From Bacillota bacterium (GTDB taxonomy: Bacteria > Bacillota > Limnochordia > Darwinibacteriales > Darwinibacteriaceae), in assembly GCA_012520315.1 (NCBI GenBank), contig JAAYOM010000124.1, forward strand, positions 64,217-100,947: a DNA stretch of 36,731 nt. Reading direction: 5' to 3'. The notes under the pieces were generated by a model. That model was not told where the DNA came from. It ran no database searches and was given only the letters and a program-made list of their open reading frames with translations. Positions 24,092 to 32,684 of this stretch are shown here, in pieces. The translations under genes and the position numbers were made by a program. Position 1 is the first letter of the stretch, and each line of letters starts with the position of its first letter.

Positions 24092-24119
24092 GTCGATACA
24101 AAATTAGGGGGTGGATTAG

Positions 24120-24587
24120 TTGGAGACTATTAGAGAGAAAATTGCCTATCTGCGTGGAGTTATTGACGGCGATCCGTCTATGACGGAGGGGAGAAGTGGT
24201 TTCTTGTTCACCAAAGTGCTGCAGATCTTGGATGATTTGGCAGATGAAGTTGAAGATCTCGCAAGGGCCCACGAAGAGTTGGATGAGTATTTGCAGGAAA
24301 TCGATTTTGATCTTGCCTATTTGGAGGATGAGCTGTTTCTAGCAGAAGATGAAGATGACCATGTGGACCAAGGCCGTGTGCACTGGGAGGACTCTCCCGG
24401 CGATTCTCTAGTTGAAGTCGAATGCCCGGAATGTGAAGACATCGTCACATTTGATGAGGATTTTCTGTTTGATGAAGGCGTGCAGGTCAGGTGCCCCCGT
24501 TGTGATGCAGTGGTGTTTGAGAGCTCCGATTTTGACGAACTTGACCAACTTTTCCAGGAAGATGCTCTAGTAGAGGAAGAAGACTAG
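24120..24587 (+). CDS. Acidic zinc-ribbon protein, CD1247-like
   Basis: A 155-residue protein starting at TTG 24120 behind AGGGGGTGG. The N-terminal ~70 residues form helices (EKIAYLRGVIDGDP, KVLQILDDLADEVEDLARAHEEL) like the small clostridial 'CD1247 N-terminal' family, recalled from memory. A strongly acidic linker follows, then a zinc ribbon with CPECE and CPRCD. The role is unknown. It is the last gene of the pepP-efp unit, ending at a strong terminator just before the spoIIIA promoter. Confidence 0.75.
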   Translation: METIREKIAYLRGVIDGDPSMTEGRSGFLFTKVLQILDDLADEVEDLARAHEELDEYLQEIDFDLAYLEDELFLAEDEDDHVDQGRVHWEDSPGDSLVEVECPECEDIVTFDEDFLFDEGVQVRCPRCDAVVFESSDFDELDQLFQEDALVEEED

Positions 24588-24615
24588 TCATACCCAAAGC
24601 AATAGCAAGATTGGG

Positions 24616-24643
24616 AAATGCCCCCTTGGCGGGGCATTTTTTT
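24616..24643 (+). terminator. Strong intrinsic terminator before spoIIIA
   Basis: AAATGCCCC (24616-24624) pairs with GGGGCATTT (24631-24639), followed by a run of T. It insulates the spoIIIA operon. Confidence 0.9.
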
Positions 24644-24646
24644 ATT

Positions 24647-24676
24647 GTCATACCTTGTCCTAGTTTCGCATATAGT
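24647..24676 (+). promoter_or_regulatory. SigE-type promoter of the spoIIIA operon
   Basis: GTCATACC (24647-24654), 14 bases, then CATATAGT (24669-24676). This fits the SigE -35/-10 pattern with one mismatch in the -10. spoIIIA is SigE-dependent in B. subtilis. The start codon follows 22 bases later. Confidence 0.65.
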
Positions 24677-24698
24677 GTGGCAAAGGGTGGGCTGCTCT

Positions 24699-25595
24699 AT
24701 GCTCAGATATCTATCTCCAACCTTACGGAGAATTGTTGATCAAGCTTCTGCAACGAATCTGGAAGAAGTGCGATTGCGCCTCAACCGGCCTTTGATGATC
24801 AAAGACAGAAGTGGGTTTGCTATTCTTTCAGCACAGGGTCAAAGTGTACGGCCGGAGCATAGCTACATAGTCAGCAAAGATGACCTGGATCGGACCTTGC
24901 AATTGATTACGGAAAATTCTTGGTATGCCTGGGAACAGGAGATTCAGGGAGGATACTTGACCCTGCCTGGAGGCCACCGGGTGGGAGTAGCGGGCCAGGC
25001 CGTATACAGCGGGGGGCAGCTTAGGACAATCAAAAACATCTCCTCCCTCAACTTTCGCCAGGCGCGGGCTGTGGTGGGAGCTGCTGACCCGCTTATTGGC
25101 CGGGTTGTATCTAAGCGGGGAACACACATCTATTCGACTCTGATAGTGTCGCCTCCTGGTTGCGGGAAAACCACTCTGCTGCGTGATCTTACGCGCCAGG
25201 TAGCCGATTGCGGCTTGCAGGTAGTGGTTATAGATGAGAGGTCGGAAATTGCCGCCTGTTATTTAGGAGTTCCCCAATTGGACGTTGGCATGCAAACCGA
25301 CGTTCTGGACGGCTATGATAAAGGGATCGGCGTTAACCATGCTCTGCGAGGGCTCAGTCCGCAGGTTGTGGTAACAGATGAAATCGGGCACGGCTCCGAT
25401 GCCGCGATCCTTGCGGAGCTTGCGCGCAGCGGCGTAAAGGTTATTGCCACCTGCCACGGGGATTCTTGGGAGCAATTACAGGGCAAGAGCTGGGCAAGGT
25501 CCAGCCTGGAAATATTTGAACTGGTCGTCATCTTATCTCGCCGACGGGGCCCGGGAACTATCGAATCAGTTCTAAGAGTCCAGGGAGCCACATAA
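24699..25595 (+). CDS. spoIIIAA: Stage III sporulation protein AA, secretion-type ATPase
   Basis: ATG 24699 is selected by AAAGGGTGGG 8 bases upstream; the frame upstream crosses the promoter. The 298-residue ATPase is related to type II/IV secretion ATPases and powers the SpoIIIA-SpoIIQ channel between mother cell and forespore. The Walker A motif is SPPGCGKTTLL (Lys157) and Walker B is VVVTDEIG. It is the first of eight spoIIIA genes, all present and in order. Confidence 0.97.
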   Translation: MLRYLSPTLRRIVDQASATNLEEVRLRLNRPLMIKDRSGFAILSAQGQSVRPEHSYIVSKDDLDRTLQLITENSWYAWEQEIQGGYLTLPGGHRVGVAGQAVYSGGQLRTIKNISSLNFRQARAVVGAADPLIGRVVSKRGTHIYSTLIVSPPGCGKTTLLRDLTRQVADCGLQVVVIDERSEIAACYLGVPQLDVGMQTDVLDGYDKGIGVNHALRGLSPQVVVTDEIGHGSDAAILAELARSGVKVIATCHGDSWEQLQGKSWARSSLEIFELVVILSRRRGPGTIESVLRVQGAT

Positions 25596-25627
25596 AATGA
25601 TGAGGACAGGTGTGGGGGTGAACTGCA

Positions 25628-26146
25628 TTGCTCATGAAAGGCGTAGGTGCCGGCCTGATTCTTTTTTCCACTGGAGCCATGGGCATGATTTTGGCCAGAA
25701 GTTTCTCAATACAGGTACATAACTTGCGGCAGCTGATCAGCTTCATTCAAGTGCTGGAGTCTGAAATCCAGTTCGCCAAAACAACCCTGCCTAATGTTAT
25801 TGCAGCAGAGGCTAGGCAGTCTTCTGGGGATATAGGCAGGTTTCTACAGCTTGTGAACAAAGGGCTTGCAGCGGGAACCGGTGAGCGCTTTTCAGTTATC
25901 TGGGAGGAAGGGTTAAACAATCTGGCCGCCAATGGTTTGCCCGCCGCTGTCTTGGAAGACTTGCACCATGTCGGGGAGGTGCTGGGCATGAGCGATACTG
26001 CCGAGCAGGTCAAACATCTGAAGGTTGCAATGCATCGCCTCGGCCAGGCGCTTGAAACAGCTGAACAGGAACGGGAAAAACAAGCCCGCCTGTGGCAGTA
26101 TTTGGGCTTTTCAGCAGGACTGCTGATCATTTTACTTTTGTTTTAG
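25628..26146 (+). CDS. spoIIIAB: Stage III sporulation protein AB
   Basis: A 172-residue protein, the length of B. subtilis SpoIIIAB. TTG 25628 is the better spaced start from GGGGGTGA; ATG 25634 is possible. N-terminal and C-terminal hydrophobic segments enclose a helical region with the LRQLISFIQVLESEIQFAKTTL signature, similar to type II secretion GspF-like proteins. It is a membrane component of the channel, 32 bases after spoIIIAA. Confidence 0.93.
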   Translation: MLMKGVGAGLILFSTGAMGMILARSFSIQVHNLRQLISFIQVLESEIQFAKTTLPNVIAAEARQSSGDIGRFLQLVNKGLAAGTGERFSVIWEEGLNNLAANGLPAAVLEDLHHVGEVLGMSDTAEQVKHLKVAMHRLGQALETAEQEREKQARLWQYLGFSAGLLIILLLF

Positions 26147-26157
26147 GAGGGATCAGT

Positions 26158-26355
26158 GTGACGGACTTATCTCCCATTTACCGCATCGCGGGGCTAGGTA
26201 TCTTGGTGGCAGTCCTCAACATCTTTCTTGTACAGGCCGAACGCAAGGAACAGGCACAAATGTTGAGCTTAGCAGGGGTGATTATCGTCTTGTTGTGGTT
26301 GGTCCAAATGGTTGGGCAGCTGTTTTCCGATGTAGAAGCGGTCTTTAGGTGGTGA
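26158..26355 (+). CDS. spoIIIAC: Stage III sporulation protein AC
   Basis: GTG 26158 sits 7 bases after AGGAGG. The 65-residue product has two membrane segments (YRIAGLGILVAVLNIFLV and MLSLAGVIIVLLWLVQMV), as expected for the small SpoIIIAC. It lies between AB and AD with short gaps. Confidence 0.93.
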   Translation: MTDLSPIYRIAGLGILVAVLNIFLVQAERKEQAQMLSLAGVIIVLLWLVQMVGQLFSDVEAVFRW

Positions 26356-26361
26356 GATCCT

Positions 26362-26754
26362 GTGCTGTGGCTTCCCCTGGTAATTGGTGCAGGCATAGTG
26401 TTAACGGTCTTTCAGGCCCAGCTGAGAGAGGAACAGCCTGCCTGGGCAGTTGTTGTTGGCCTGTCCTTCGTTACAGTGATTTTCCTAGCCTTAATGCCCC
26501 AGTTCACCAGCGCCTTTGGGGCAATAACCGCTTTGGCCCGGGAGGCCCAGGTAAGCGCACTGTATCTCAATCCTGTTTTGAAGACCATTGGGGTAGCTTA
26601 TCTGACCTCCTTTGGGGTTCAGATCAGCCGTGAAGCAGGTGAAGAAGCAATCTCCGGAATTATTGAACTGGCGGGGAAACTTGTCATACTGGTAATTGCT
26701 TTGCCTCTCCTCCAGGCAATTTTACACACCCTTTTCGGAATCTTAGGTGTTTAG
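26362..26754 (+). CDS. spoIIIAD: Stage III sporulation protein AD
   Basis: A 130-residue membrane protein starting at GTG 26362, six bases after spoIIIAC. It has about four hydrophobic segments and the QISREAGEEAISGIIELAGK segment typical of SpoIIIAD. It is proposed to form part of the channel base with AC. Confidence 0.93.
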   Translation: MLWLPLVIGAGIVLTVFQAQLREEQPAWAVVVGLSFVTVIFLALMPQFTSAFGAITALAREAQVSALYLNPVLKTIGVAYLTSFGVQISREAGEEAISGIIELAGKLVILVIALPLLQAILHTLFGILGV

Positions 26755-26755
26755 G

Positions 26756-27937
26756 ATGAGAAATATGAAGCGGTGGAAGTTGGTCTTGTTCCTGATCCTG
26801 GTAATGCTCCTAGACCGCCCTGGGCAGGCGCAAGCTCCCCTCGATGGGCAGCCCTTCCAGAAGTCAATCCAAGATCAGCTGGAGGCCCTTGATTTAGGAC
26901 AGCTGTTAGGTTTCATTGAACTTTTGGAGGAGGAATATCAGCAGTACTTGCCGAGCCTAACATTTAGAGATCTGCTAGGGGGCGAAAGTAGCCCCGCTTC
27001 GCCCGGAGATATCATGCTGCTCCTTTTGCGCAGCTTTCTACGGGAGCTTTACCTAAGCTTACATCTCCTAAGGCAGCTTGTGGTGATTGGCATTTTAGCT
27101 GCTTTGCTAGAATACCTGAGCCGTTCGTTCGGAGCGAAAGCAGTCGTTGACTTGGCTTTTGCTGTTTCCTTTTTGGTCTTAGTAATTCTCGGCCTGCAGA
27201 GCTTCCAAATCGCCTCCAGTACAGCTTCCGGAGCTATTGACCAAATGGTGAGCTTTATGTACTCACTGATACCGATACTGTCCTCTCTGCTAGTGGCAGT
27301 AGGGGCTGTAACCTCTGCAGCGGTTTTCCATCCCTTGCTTTGGGCAGTGGTGGGAGCCATAGCCAGTCTGGTACAAAACTTGTTGCTGCCCATGATCCTC
27401 TTTAGCACCGCCTTTTCTTTGGTGGCCCATTTTATTCCTGACCTCCAGTTCCCAAAATTAGGGAAACTGTTCAGACAGGGGGTCATTTCCGTACTTGGCC
27501 TTTGTTTCATTGTGTTTTCAGGATTTATGGCAGTCAGAGGTGCCATTGCGCCTGTGACAGATGGAATCTCCCTGCGCACAGCCAAGTATCTGACCAGGAC
27601 TTTGATACCCATAGCCGGCGGTATGTTTGCAGACACCCTGGAGGTTGTCGTGGGCGGATCGCTTCTCATCAAGAATGCAGTCGGCGTCTTTGGTCTGGTG
27701 ATGATTCTGTTCATGGTGGCCATCCCATTACTTAAGGTGTGGGCCATGGTTCTTGTTTATAAAATCGTAGGCGCTTTTTTGGAACCCGTCTGCAATAGAC
27801 GCATCGTTGAGGTTCTTGGCACGATGGAGGCGTCTTTAAATCTGGTCTTAATTGCCTTGGCTACCGTAGCTTTGATGCTCTTTCTGGCCATCACCATTTT
27901 GGTGGGCATTGGCAACCTGGCTGTTTTTATGAGGTGA
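26756..27937 (+). CDS. spoIIIAE: Stage III sporulation protein AE
   Basis: A roughly 393-residue multi-pass membrane protein with an N-terminal signal-type segment (WKLVLFLILVMLL), then a soluble stretch and at least six membrane spans from about residue 105. It is the largest membrane protein of the SpoIIIA complex. The start is ATG 26756; ATG 26765, with AGGATGAG as its ribosome site, is equally plausible, and GTG 26747 is less likely. It begins one base after the spoIIIAD stop codon. Confidence 0.93.
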   Translation: MRNMKRWKLVLFLILVMLLDRPGQAQAPLDGQPFQKSIQDQLEALDLGQLLGFIELLEEEYQQYLPSLTFRDLLGGESSPASPGDIMLLLLRSFLRELYLSLHLLRQLVVIGILAALLEYLSRSFGAKAVVDLAFAVSFLVLVILGLQSFQIASSTASGAIDQMVSFMYSLIPILSSLLVAVGAVTSAAVFHPLLWAVVGAIASLVQNLLLPMILFSTAFSLVAHFIPDLQFPKLGKLFRQGVISVLGLCFIVFSGFMAVRGAIAPVTDGISLRTAKYLTRTLIPIAGGMFADTLEVVVGGSLLIKNAVGVFGLVMILFMVAIPLLKVWAMVLVYKIVGAFLEPVCNRRIVEVLGTMEASLNLVLIALATVALMLFLAITILVGIGNLAVFMR

Positions 27938-27942
27938 TAGGG

Positions 27943-28470
27943 ATGTATTGGCGACAGTGGCTGCAAACCCTATTGAGCTTGGCAATTCTGCTTGGCATCC
28001 TAGAAATGCTCCTCCCCTCGGGGGAACTGGCAAAATACGCTAAACTTGTGCTGGGTCTGGCGCTGATGCTGGCGGTATTGGAACCGGTGACCATTTTGCT
28101 GAACCTGGACATTCAATCTATCGATCTTTCCTGGCAGGACGGCTTGTCTTCTGAACCTGACGTAGAGGCGTTGGCGGCAAGGGTGAAACTCGCAGCTGCA
28201 GCACCATTTCTTATGGAAGAAAAGGTTCACTTGTCAGCACAACTCGAGGGAGTTCTCTCTGGCCTGGAAGGCGTTAATGCTGTTTGGGTGGAAGTCAGCA
28301 GCGCAGAAGAAAAGAGTGCCCTCATCTCCATCTTCCTGGATCCATTTGAGGCGGATCTGGCTGGATCAATCGGCCAAATCGCAGCTTCCCTGCTGCATGT
28401 TCCTGTCAACCAAATCTCAGTTCAGCGTTGGGCAGAAAAGGAGGTAGCCTATGGGCGAGCTTTGGAGTAG
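27943..28470 (+). CDS. spoIIIAF: Stage III sporulation protein AF
   Basis: A 175-residue protein with two N-terminal membrane spans (LLSLAILLGILEMLLP and LVLGLALMLAVLEPV) and a C-terminal soluble domain resembling the ring-forming domains of this channel. ATG 27943 follows GAGGTGATAGGG just after spoIIIAE. The 3' end overlaps spoIIIAG by 20 bases. Confidence 0.92.
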   Translation: MYWRQWLQTLLSLAILLGILEMLLPSGELAKYAKLVLGLALMLAVLEPVTILLNLDIQSIDLSWQDGLSSEPDVEALAARVKLAAAAPFLMEEKVHLSAQLEGVLSGLEGVNAVWVEVSSAEEKSALISIFLDPFEADLAGSIGQIAASLLHVPVNQISVQRWAEKEVAYGRALE

Positions 28471-28993
28471 GCTCAATGAACGACACAAGAAGATATTCAG
28501 CTGGCTGGCAGTAGTGTTGATTATCGGGGTGGGGATTCTCCTCATCCAGCCATCCAAACCGGCAGAAGTTCCTGCCAGCCTATCTTCAGGCTCTTCTGCA
28601 GATGCGAAACCCGCCTCCTCTGCTCAGGAGTCCTTAGAAAAAGAACTTGCAGCCATCTTAAATACCATGCTTGGCGGCAAGTATGCAGAGGTTTTCTTGA
28701 CTATGGACAGTGGTCGCCGGCTAGTGATCGCCTATGACCTTACCGAAGAGGAGCGTTATGGCCCCCAGGGCCTGACTGAAAGGCGCTGGACATCCAGTCC
28801 GGTCCTAATGCGAAACGATGCTGAGCGGAGGGAGGTGCCGCTGGTTTTGGAGGAAGTTGAACCGAGAGTTCGGGGAGTCTTGGTAGTGGTCGATTATGAG
28901 CCCCGCCCCGAACTGCAATGGGCGGTTTCCCAAGCGGTTGCCACCGCTTTGCAGGTGCCTATGTATCGAATTGAAGTTATGTTCAAACAATAG
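28451..28993 (+). CDS. spoIIIAG: Stage III sporulation protein AG
   Basis: A 180-residue protein with an N-terminal membrane anchor (IFSWLAVVLIIGVGILLI), a Ser/Ala/Pro-rich linker and a C-terminal ring-building domain (GVLVVVDYEP, AVSQAVATALQVPMYRIEV). The ring forms the intermembrane part of the channel. A strong AAAAGGAGG lies 8 bases before its ATG, inside spoIIIAF. Confidence 0.95.
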   Translation: MGELWSRLNERHKKIFSWLAVVLIIGVGILLIQPSKPAEVPASLSSGSSADAKPASSAQESLEKELAAILNTMLGGKYAEVFLTMDSGRRLVIAYDLTEEERYGPQGLTERRWTSSPVLMRNDAERREVPLVLEEVEPRVRGVLVVVDYEPRPELQWAVSQAVATALQVPMYRIEVMFKQ

Positions 28994-29007
28994 GGAGGAT
29001 GGTGAGA

Positions 29008-29553
29008 ATGGCTAAGTTTATCGTAGTGCGGGGAAAGAAAGTTCTGTGGAATTTGCTGATTGTTGCGATGGTGGTCATGGCCTTGGTTTACATCTTTCGG
29101 GTAGATGAGGTTCCTGACTCTGAAAGAGAGGACCTGCCCGATGCTGATAGTGGAGTGAGCCAAGTTGTATTAGTTGAACCCGTAACTGTACGCACCATTC
29201 CCACGAAGTTTTCCGAGTATAAACTGGAACGGGAGCGCATGCGCAGCCGGCAAATTGAACTGTTGCAGAACCTTGCCTATGACGGCCATACCGAACTGGA
29301 GCGAAAAGAGCAAGCCCAAACAGATTTGCAGACATTCATCGGCAAGATTAGCCGGGAGACTGAAATTGAAAATCTGCTTAAAGCCCAAGGCTATCTTGAT
29401 GCCCTTGTCCTTCTGGAACAGGACGCCATTACCGTAGTGGTTCCAGTGACATTAGTTCGGGACGAAGCAGCCCGTATTGGAGAGTTGGTGCATCGATTAA
29501 CCGGAGTTAGGCTGGAAAGAATAACCATAGTTGACGAAACTGTCGGTGTGTAG
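29008..29553 (+). CDS. spoIIIAH: Stage III sporulation protein AH
   Basis: ATG 29008 is preferred over ATG 28999, which lies directly against the GGGAGG ribosome site. The 181-residue product has an N-terminal membrane span (VLWNLLIVAMVVMALVYIF), a helical linker and a C-terminal EscJ/YscJ-like domain. This domain binds forespore SpoIIQ and links the two membranes. It is the last gene of the operon, followed by a terminator. Confidence 0.95.
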   Translation: MAKFIVVRGKKVLWNLLIVAMVVMALVYIFRVDEVPDSEREDLPDADSGVSQVVLVEPVTVRTIPTKFSEYKLERERMRSRQIELLQNLAYDGHTELERKEQAQTDLQTFIGKISRETEIENLLKAQGYLDALVLLEQDAITVVVPVTLVRDEAARIGELVHRLTGVRLERITIVDETVGV

Positions 29554-29563
29554 CCCCCGTTAT

Positions 29564-29592
29564 AAGCCTCAGTCCCATGAGGCTTCTTTTCT
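29564..29592 (+). terminator. Intrinsic terminator after spoIIIAH
   Basis: AAGCCTCA (29564-29571) pairs with TGAGGCTT (29578-29585), then CTTTTC. It ends the spoIIIA transcript. Confidence 0.8.
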
Positions 29593-29652
29593 TGGAGGAG
29601 AAGGGTCCAAACTAGCGAAAATATACAGATGCAACAAGAAAGAGGTGCACTA

Positions 29653-30108
29653 TTGATTATGGAATTCCTGCAGATTAAAGAGCTTATCTCGCTAGTCAAC
29701 TCAACTGACATTACGGATCTGGAGATAGAGGACGGAGACTTTCGCGTGCGCATCCGCAAGGGGTCAACAGAGGCCAAACCTGCCCCGGTTCAAGCAGTAG
29801 AGACAGTCAAAACACCGGCGCCAACTCCGGGAGCTCCGGAGCCGGCCCGAGATGCCAGGGGGAACTTGGTGGAGGTTATAGCGCCCATGGTAGGAACTTT
29901 TTATCGCGCCCCAGCCCCGGACGCAGAAGCCTTCATTCGTGTGGGCGAGAAAGTAACCCAGGGTCAAACCCTGTTTATTATTGAGGCTATGAAGATGATG
30001 AATGAGATTGAATCAGAAGTAAGCGGAGTGGTCAAAGAAATTCTGGTGGAAAACGGTCAGCCTGTAGAGTTTGGGCAGCCCCTGCTTTTGATTGATCCAC
30101 AAGCTTAG
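29653..30108 (+). CDS. accB: Acetyl-CoA carboxylase biotin carboxyl carrier protein
   Basis: TTG 29653 is best spaced from AGAGGTG (5 bases); ATG 29659 is an alternative, and an upstream ATG 29629 lacks a ribosome site. The 152-residue BCCP has the N-terminal helix ([11 protein letters not shown]), a Pro/Ala-rich linker and the C-terminal biotinyl domain with Lys114 in [11 protein letters not shown]. It carries carboxybiotin in the first step of fatty acid synthesis. It lies directly before accC; accA and accD are not in the window. Confidence 0.95.
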   Translation: MIMEFLQIKELISLVNSTDITDLEIEDGDFRVRIRKGSTEAKPAPVQAVETVKTPAPTPGAPEPARDARGNLVEVIAPMVGTFYRAPAPDAEAFIRVGEKVTQGQTLFIIEAMKMMNEIESEVSGVVKEILVENGQPVEFGQPLLLIDPQA

Positions 30109-30118
30109 GAGGTGCCCT

Positions 30119-31483
30119 ATGTTACGCAGAATACTGGTTGCTAATCGGGGAGAAATTGCCCTGCGCATTATCAGGGCCTGCCGTGAGTTGAACATCGAGA
30201 CAATCGCGGTCTATTCGGAAGCTGATCGAGAATCTCTTCACACGAGGTGGGCCGACTGGTCGGTTTGCATTGGACCGTCAGCTTCCCAAAGAAGCTATCT
30301 GAATGCCCAGAATATCTTGGCTGCAGCTATTGCCTACGGTGCGGATGCAGTCCATCCTGGATACGGCTACTTAAGCGAAAGTGCGATGTTTGCTGAGATG
30401 TGCGAGGCGCACAATCTGGTCTTTGTTGGCCCCAGCCCACAACAAATTGAGCTGCTCGGTGATAAGTCCAGGGCAAAGAACACAATGCAAAAAGCGGGAG
30501 TACCTGTTGTTCCAGGCAGCGAAGGCGCTATTGGCAATGAACAGGACTTGATTAAAGTTGCGGAGGAGATTGGTTATCCTGTCATGATCAAGGCCAGTGC
30601 AGGCGGGGGCGGCAAAGGGATGCGCCTAGCCAGGGATCGGCAAGAACTGATCAGGGGCTTTAATACTGCCCGTGCAGAAGCAGCCGCTGCCTTCAATAAT
30701 GACGCTGTGTACCTAGAGAAGTTCATTGAGTCACCTAGGCATATTGAAGTCCAGCTTCTCGGGGACAACTTCGGCAGGATCGTGCATTTTGGCGAAAGAG
30801 AATGTTCCTTGCAACGCCGCCATCAGAAGCTGATCGAAGAGTGTCCTTCGCCTGCAGTTGATGATGGCTTAAGGGCTGAAATGGGTCGGGCAGCAGTGCG
30901 GGGGGCTGAGGCCGTGGGCTACCGCAATGCGGGAACGATGGAGTTTTTGCTTGACGACTCAGGCAAGTTTTATTTTATGGAAATGAATACACGTATCCAA
31001 GTCGAGCACCCGGTGACTGAAATGGTCTACGGCATCGACCTAATTAAAGAGCAAATACGCATCGCTTCAGGCCAGGCCTTGGCTTTTGACCAAAGTGACA
31101 TAAGTCCCAAGGGACATGCTGTAGAGTGCCGGATCAATGCGGAGGCAGTGCGAATAAACTCCCGGCCCTCACCTGGTTTGATCGAACAGCTGTTTGTGCC
31201 TGGCGGTTGCGGTATCCGTTGGGACAGCCATGTATATCAAGGTTATAAAGTACCGCCTTTCTATGACTCGATGTTTGCCAAACTGATTAGCTGGGGTGCT
31301 GATCGCAGCGAAGCGATCGAACGCATGCAGCGTGCCCTGGGGGAATTAGTCGTAGAGGGAATAGAGACTTCAATTCCTTTTCATCGAGCGATGATGGCGG
31401 ATGCAAGGTTCCGAAGGGCAGATTTTTCCACTGACTTCCTGGAGCAGTGGCTGGAAGAAACGGAATTGTCGAACAAGGAATAG
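30119..31483 (+). CDS. accC: Biotin carboxylase subunit of acetyl-CoA carboxylase
   Basis: ATG 30119 lies 5 bases after AGGAGGTG; the open frame begins earlier, inside accB. The 454-residue enzyme shows the N-terminal [17 protein letters not shown], the ATP-grasp glycine loop [35 protein letters not shown] with the active-site Glu and Arg, and ECRINAE. It carboxylates the biotin on AccB using bicarbonate and ATP. It is full length. Confidence 0.97.
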   Translation: MLRRILVANRGEIALRIIRACRELNIETIAVYSEADRESLHTRWADWSVCIGPSASQRSYLNAQNILAAAIAYGADAVHPGYGYLSESAMFAEMCEAHNLVFVGPSPQQIELLGDKSRAKNTMQKAGVPVVPGSEGAIGNEQDLIKVAEEIGYPVMIKASAGGGGKGMRLARDRQELIRGFNTARAEAAAAFNNDAVYLEKFIESPRHIEVQLLGDNFGRIVHFGERECSLQRRHQKLIEECPSPAVDDGLRAEMGRAAVRGAEAVGYRNAGTMEFLLDDSGKFYFMEMNTRIQVEHPVTEMVYGIDLIKEQIRIASGQALAFDQSDISPKGHAVECRINAEAVRINSRPSPGLIEQLFVPGGCGIRWDSHVYQGYKVPPFYDSMFAKLISWGADRSEAIERMQRALGELVVEGIETSIPFHRAMMADARFRRADFSTDFLEQWLEETELSNKE

Positions 31484-31498
31484 TTTGGTATACTAAAC
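31466..31498 (+). promoter_or_regulatory. SigA-type promoter of asp23 with an overlapping palindrome
   Basis: TTGTCG (31466-31471) and TATACT (31489-31494), spacer 17. A near-perfect 16-bp palindrome at 31483-31498 (GTTTGGTATACTAAAC, two mismatched positions) is centred on the -10 box and could be an operator. The promoter lies across the end of accC. Confidence 0.6.
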
Positions 31499-31516
31499 GT
31501 TAGGAGGTGTAAGAAA

Positions 31517-31918
31517 ATGTCGGAAACCGAACGTCGCAGTGAATTAGGCGAACTGAAAATTGCCAACGATGTAGTGGGAATTATTGCAGGTCTTGCTACG
31601 GTTGAAATTCCTGGCGTTGCCGGAATGAGTGGCGGGATCGCCGGTGGAATAGCAGAAATGCTTGGTGCTCGCAACTTGTCCAAGGGCGTTAAAGTTGATG
31701 TTGGTGAACACGAATGTGTTGTTGATCTATTTGTGATCATTGAATACGGATACAGTATTCCTGAAGTAGCTCAGCAGATTCAGGAGAATGTAAAGAGAAC
31801 AATAGAAGTGATGACGGGACTCGATGTCATGGAAGTCAACTTGCATGTTCAGGGAGTGCAGTTCCCCCAGGAAAAAAAGGGTGAGGAGCCGCAACCGCCC
31901 GCGCCTAGGGGGAAGTAG
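31517..31918 (+). CDS. Asp23/Gls24 family envelope stress protein
   Basis: A 133-residue protein of the Asp23/YqhY family. It shows IANDVVGIIAGLATVEIPGVAGM, then a glycine-rich stretch and VEVNLHVQGV near the end, plus a charged, Pro-rich tail. In relatives YqhY lies next to accB-accC and is linked to control of acetyl-CoA carboxylase, matching the position here. It precedes an AmaP-type membrane anchor. AGGAGGTG lies before the ATG. Confidence 0.9.
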   Translation: MSETERRSELGELKIANDVVGIIAGLATVEIPGVAGMSGGIAGGIAEMLGARNLSKGVKVDVGEHECVVDLFVIIEYGYSIPEVAQQIQENVKRTIEVMTGLDVMEVNLHVQGVQFPQEKKGEEPQPPAPRGK

Positions 31919-31920
31919 CC

Positions 31921-32454
31921 ATGATAATACTTGATCGCATCTTGCTGGGAATCACCGGCCTGGTTCTGGTGGTTCTTGCAGGACTTTTGCTATCAACGAT
32001 TTTAGGAGGTACAGTCCTAATCGACTGGCTGCAGTCATCCAGGGTGATTTTTGACGGCAGTATTGTCGCCTTGATTTTGGCTATCCTGGCCGTCTACATC
32101 GTAGTGCTCGTTTCCAGATCGGAAAAGAGATTTATAGTCTATCCCAGAGAGCTTGGTGAGATCAGGATTAGTACCGCTTGTGTGGAGAGCCTGATTGTAG
32201 AAGCCGCAGAGCAAATCCCCGGTCTTGAGCAGGTACGGGCATCGTTTACCGATGTGGTCAGCCCCAAAGTCAAATTGAGAGTGACAGTCTACCCTGACCA
32301 CAATCTGTCCGAGCTGTCTGAAGAGCTGCAAGAGACTGTGCGGGACTATGTGCAAAGAACGGTAGGGGTTGTGATTCAAGAGATTGAAGTGTTTGTTGAC
32401 GGCATAGCAAAGAATGCCGCCGAAACAGATCGTCCCCTCGACGAGCTGGTTTAA
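31921..32454 (+). CDS. amaP: AmaP-type alkaline shock membrane anchor protein
   Basis: A 177-residue protein with two N-terminal membrane segments (about residues 8-32 and 45-65) followed by a soluble Asp23-like domain containing VYPDHNLSELSEELQETV. AmaP proteins tether Asp23 to the membrane, and the gene directly follows asp23 (2-base gap) and precedes DUF2273, the usual order. Confidence 0.85.
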   Translation: MIILDRILLGITGLVLVVLAGLLLSTILGGTVLIDWLQSSRVIFDGSIVALILAILAVYIVVLVSRSEKRFIVYPRELGEIRISTACVESLIVEAAEQIPGLEQVRASFTDVVSPKVKLRVTVYPDHNLSELSEELQETVRDYVQRTVGVVIQEIEVFVDGIAKNAAETDRPLDELV

Positions 32455-32468
32455 AGGGGTGCTGGTAT

Positions 32469-32678
32469 ATGAAGGAAAAGTTGCTTGGGCTGCTCGGTGA
32501 TCACTTCGGTAAGATACTTGGTTCGATTATGGGCCTCATTGTAGGCTGGATCATTATCGCCTTCGGGATACTTAAGGGTCTATTGGTGGTAGTTTGCATT
32601 GCAGCAGGATTTTTTCTCGGTTCATACTTGGATTCGCCCAGAAGCGGCGGCGGTTTTACCAGTCGATTTATGAGGTGA
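32469..32678 (+). CDS. DUF2273 small membrane protein
   Basis: A 69-residue protein with two closely spaced hydrophobic segments (IMGLIVGWIIIAFGILKGLLVVV and CIAAGFFLG), ending in a basic tail. DUF2273 proteins are common partners of Asp23/AmaP genes. The position after amaP supports the assignment. The function is unknown beyond a likely role in envelope stress. Confidence 0.85.
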   Translation: MKEKLLGLLGDHFGKILGSIMGLIVGWIIIAFGILKGLLVVVCIAAGFFLGSYLDSPRSGGGFTSRFMR

Positions 32679-32684
32679 TATTGT

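Noticed and set aside
27049-27747. 232-residue minus-strand ORF
   Set aside because: It is antisense to spoIIIAE, which is a clear conserved gene; the composition is typical of a shadow frame (Thr/Met/Lys-rich without motifs).
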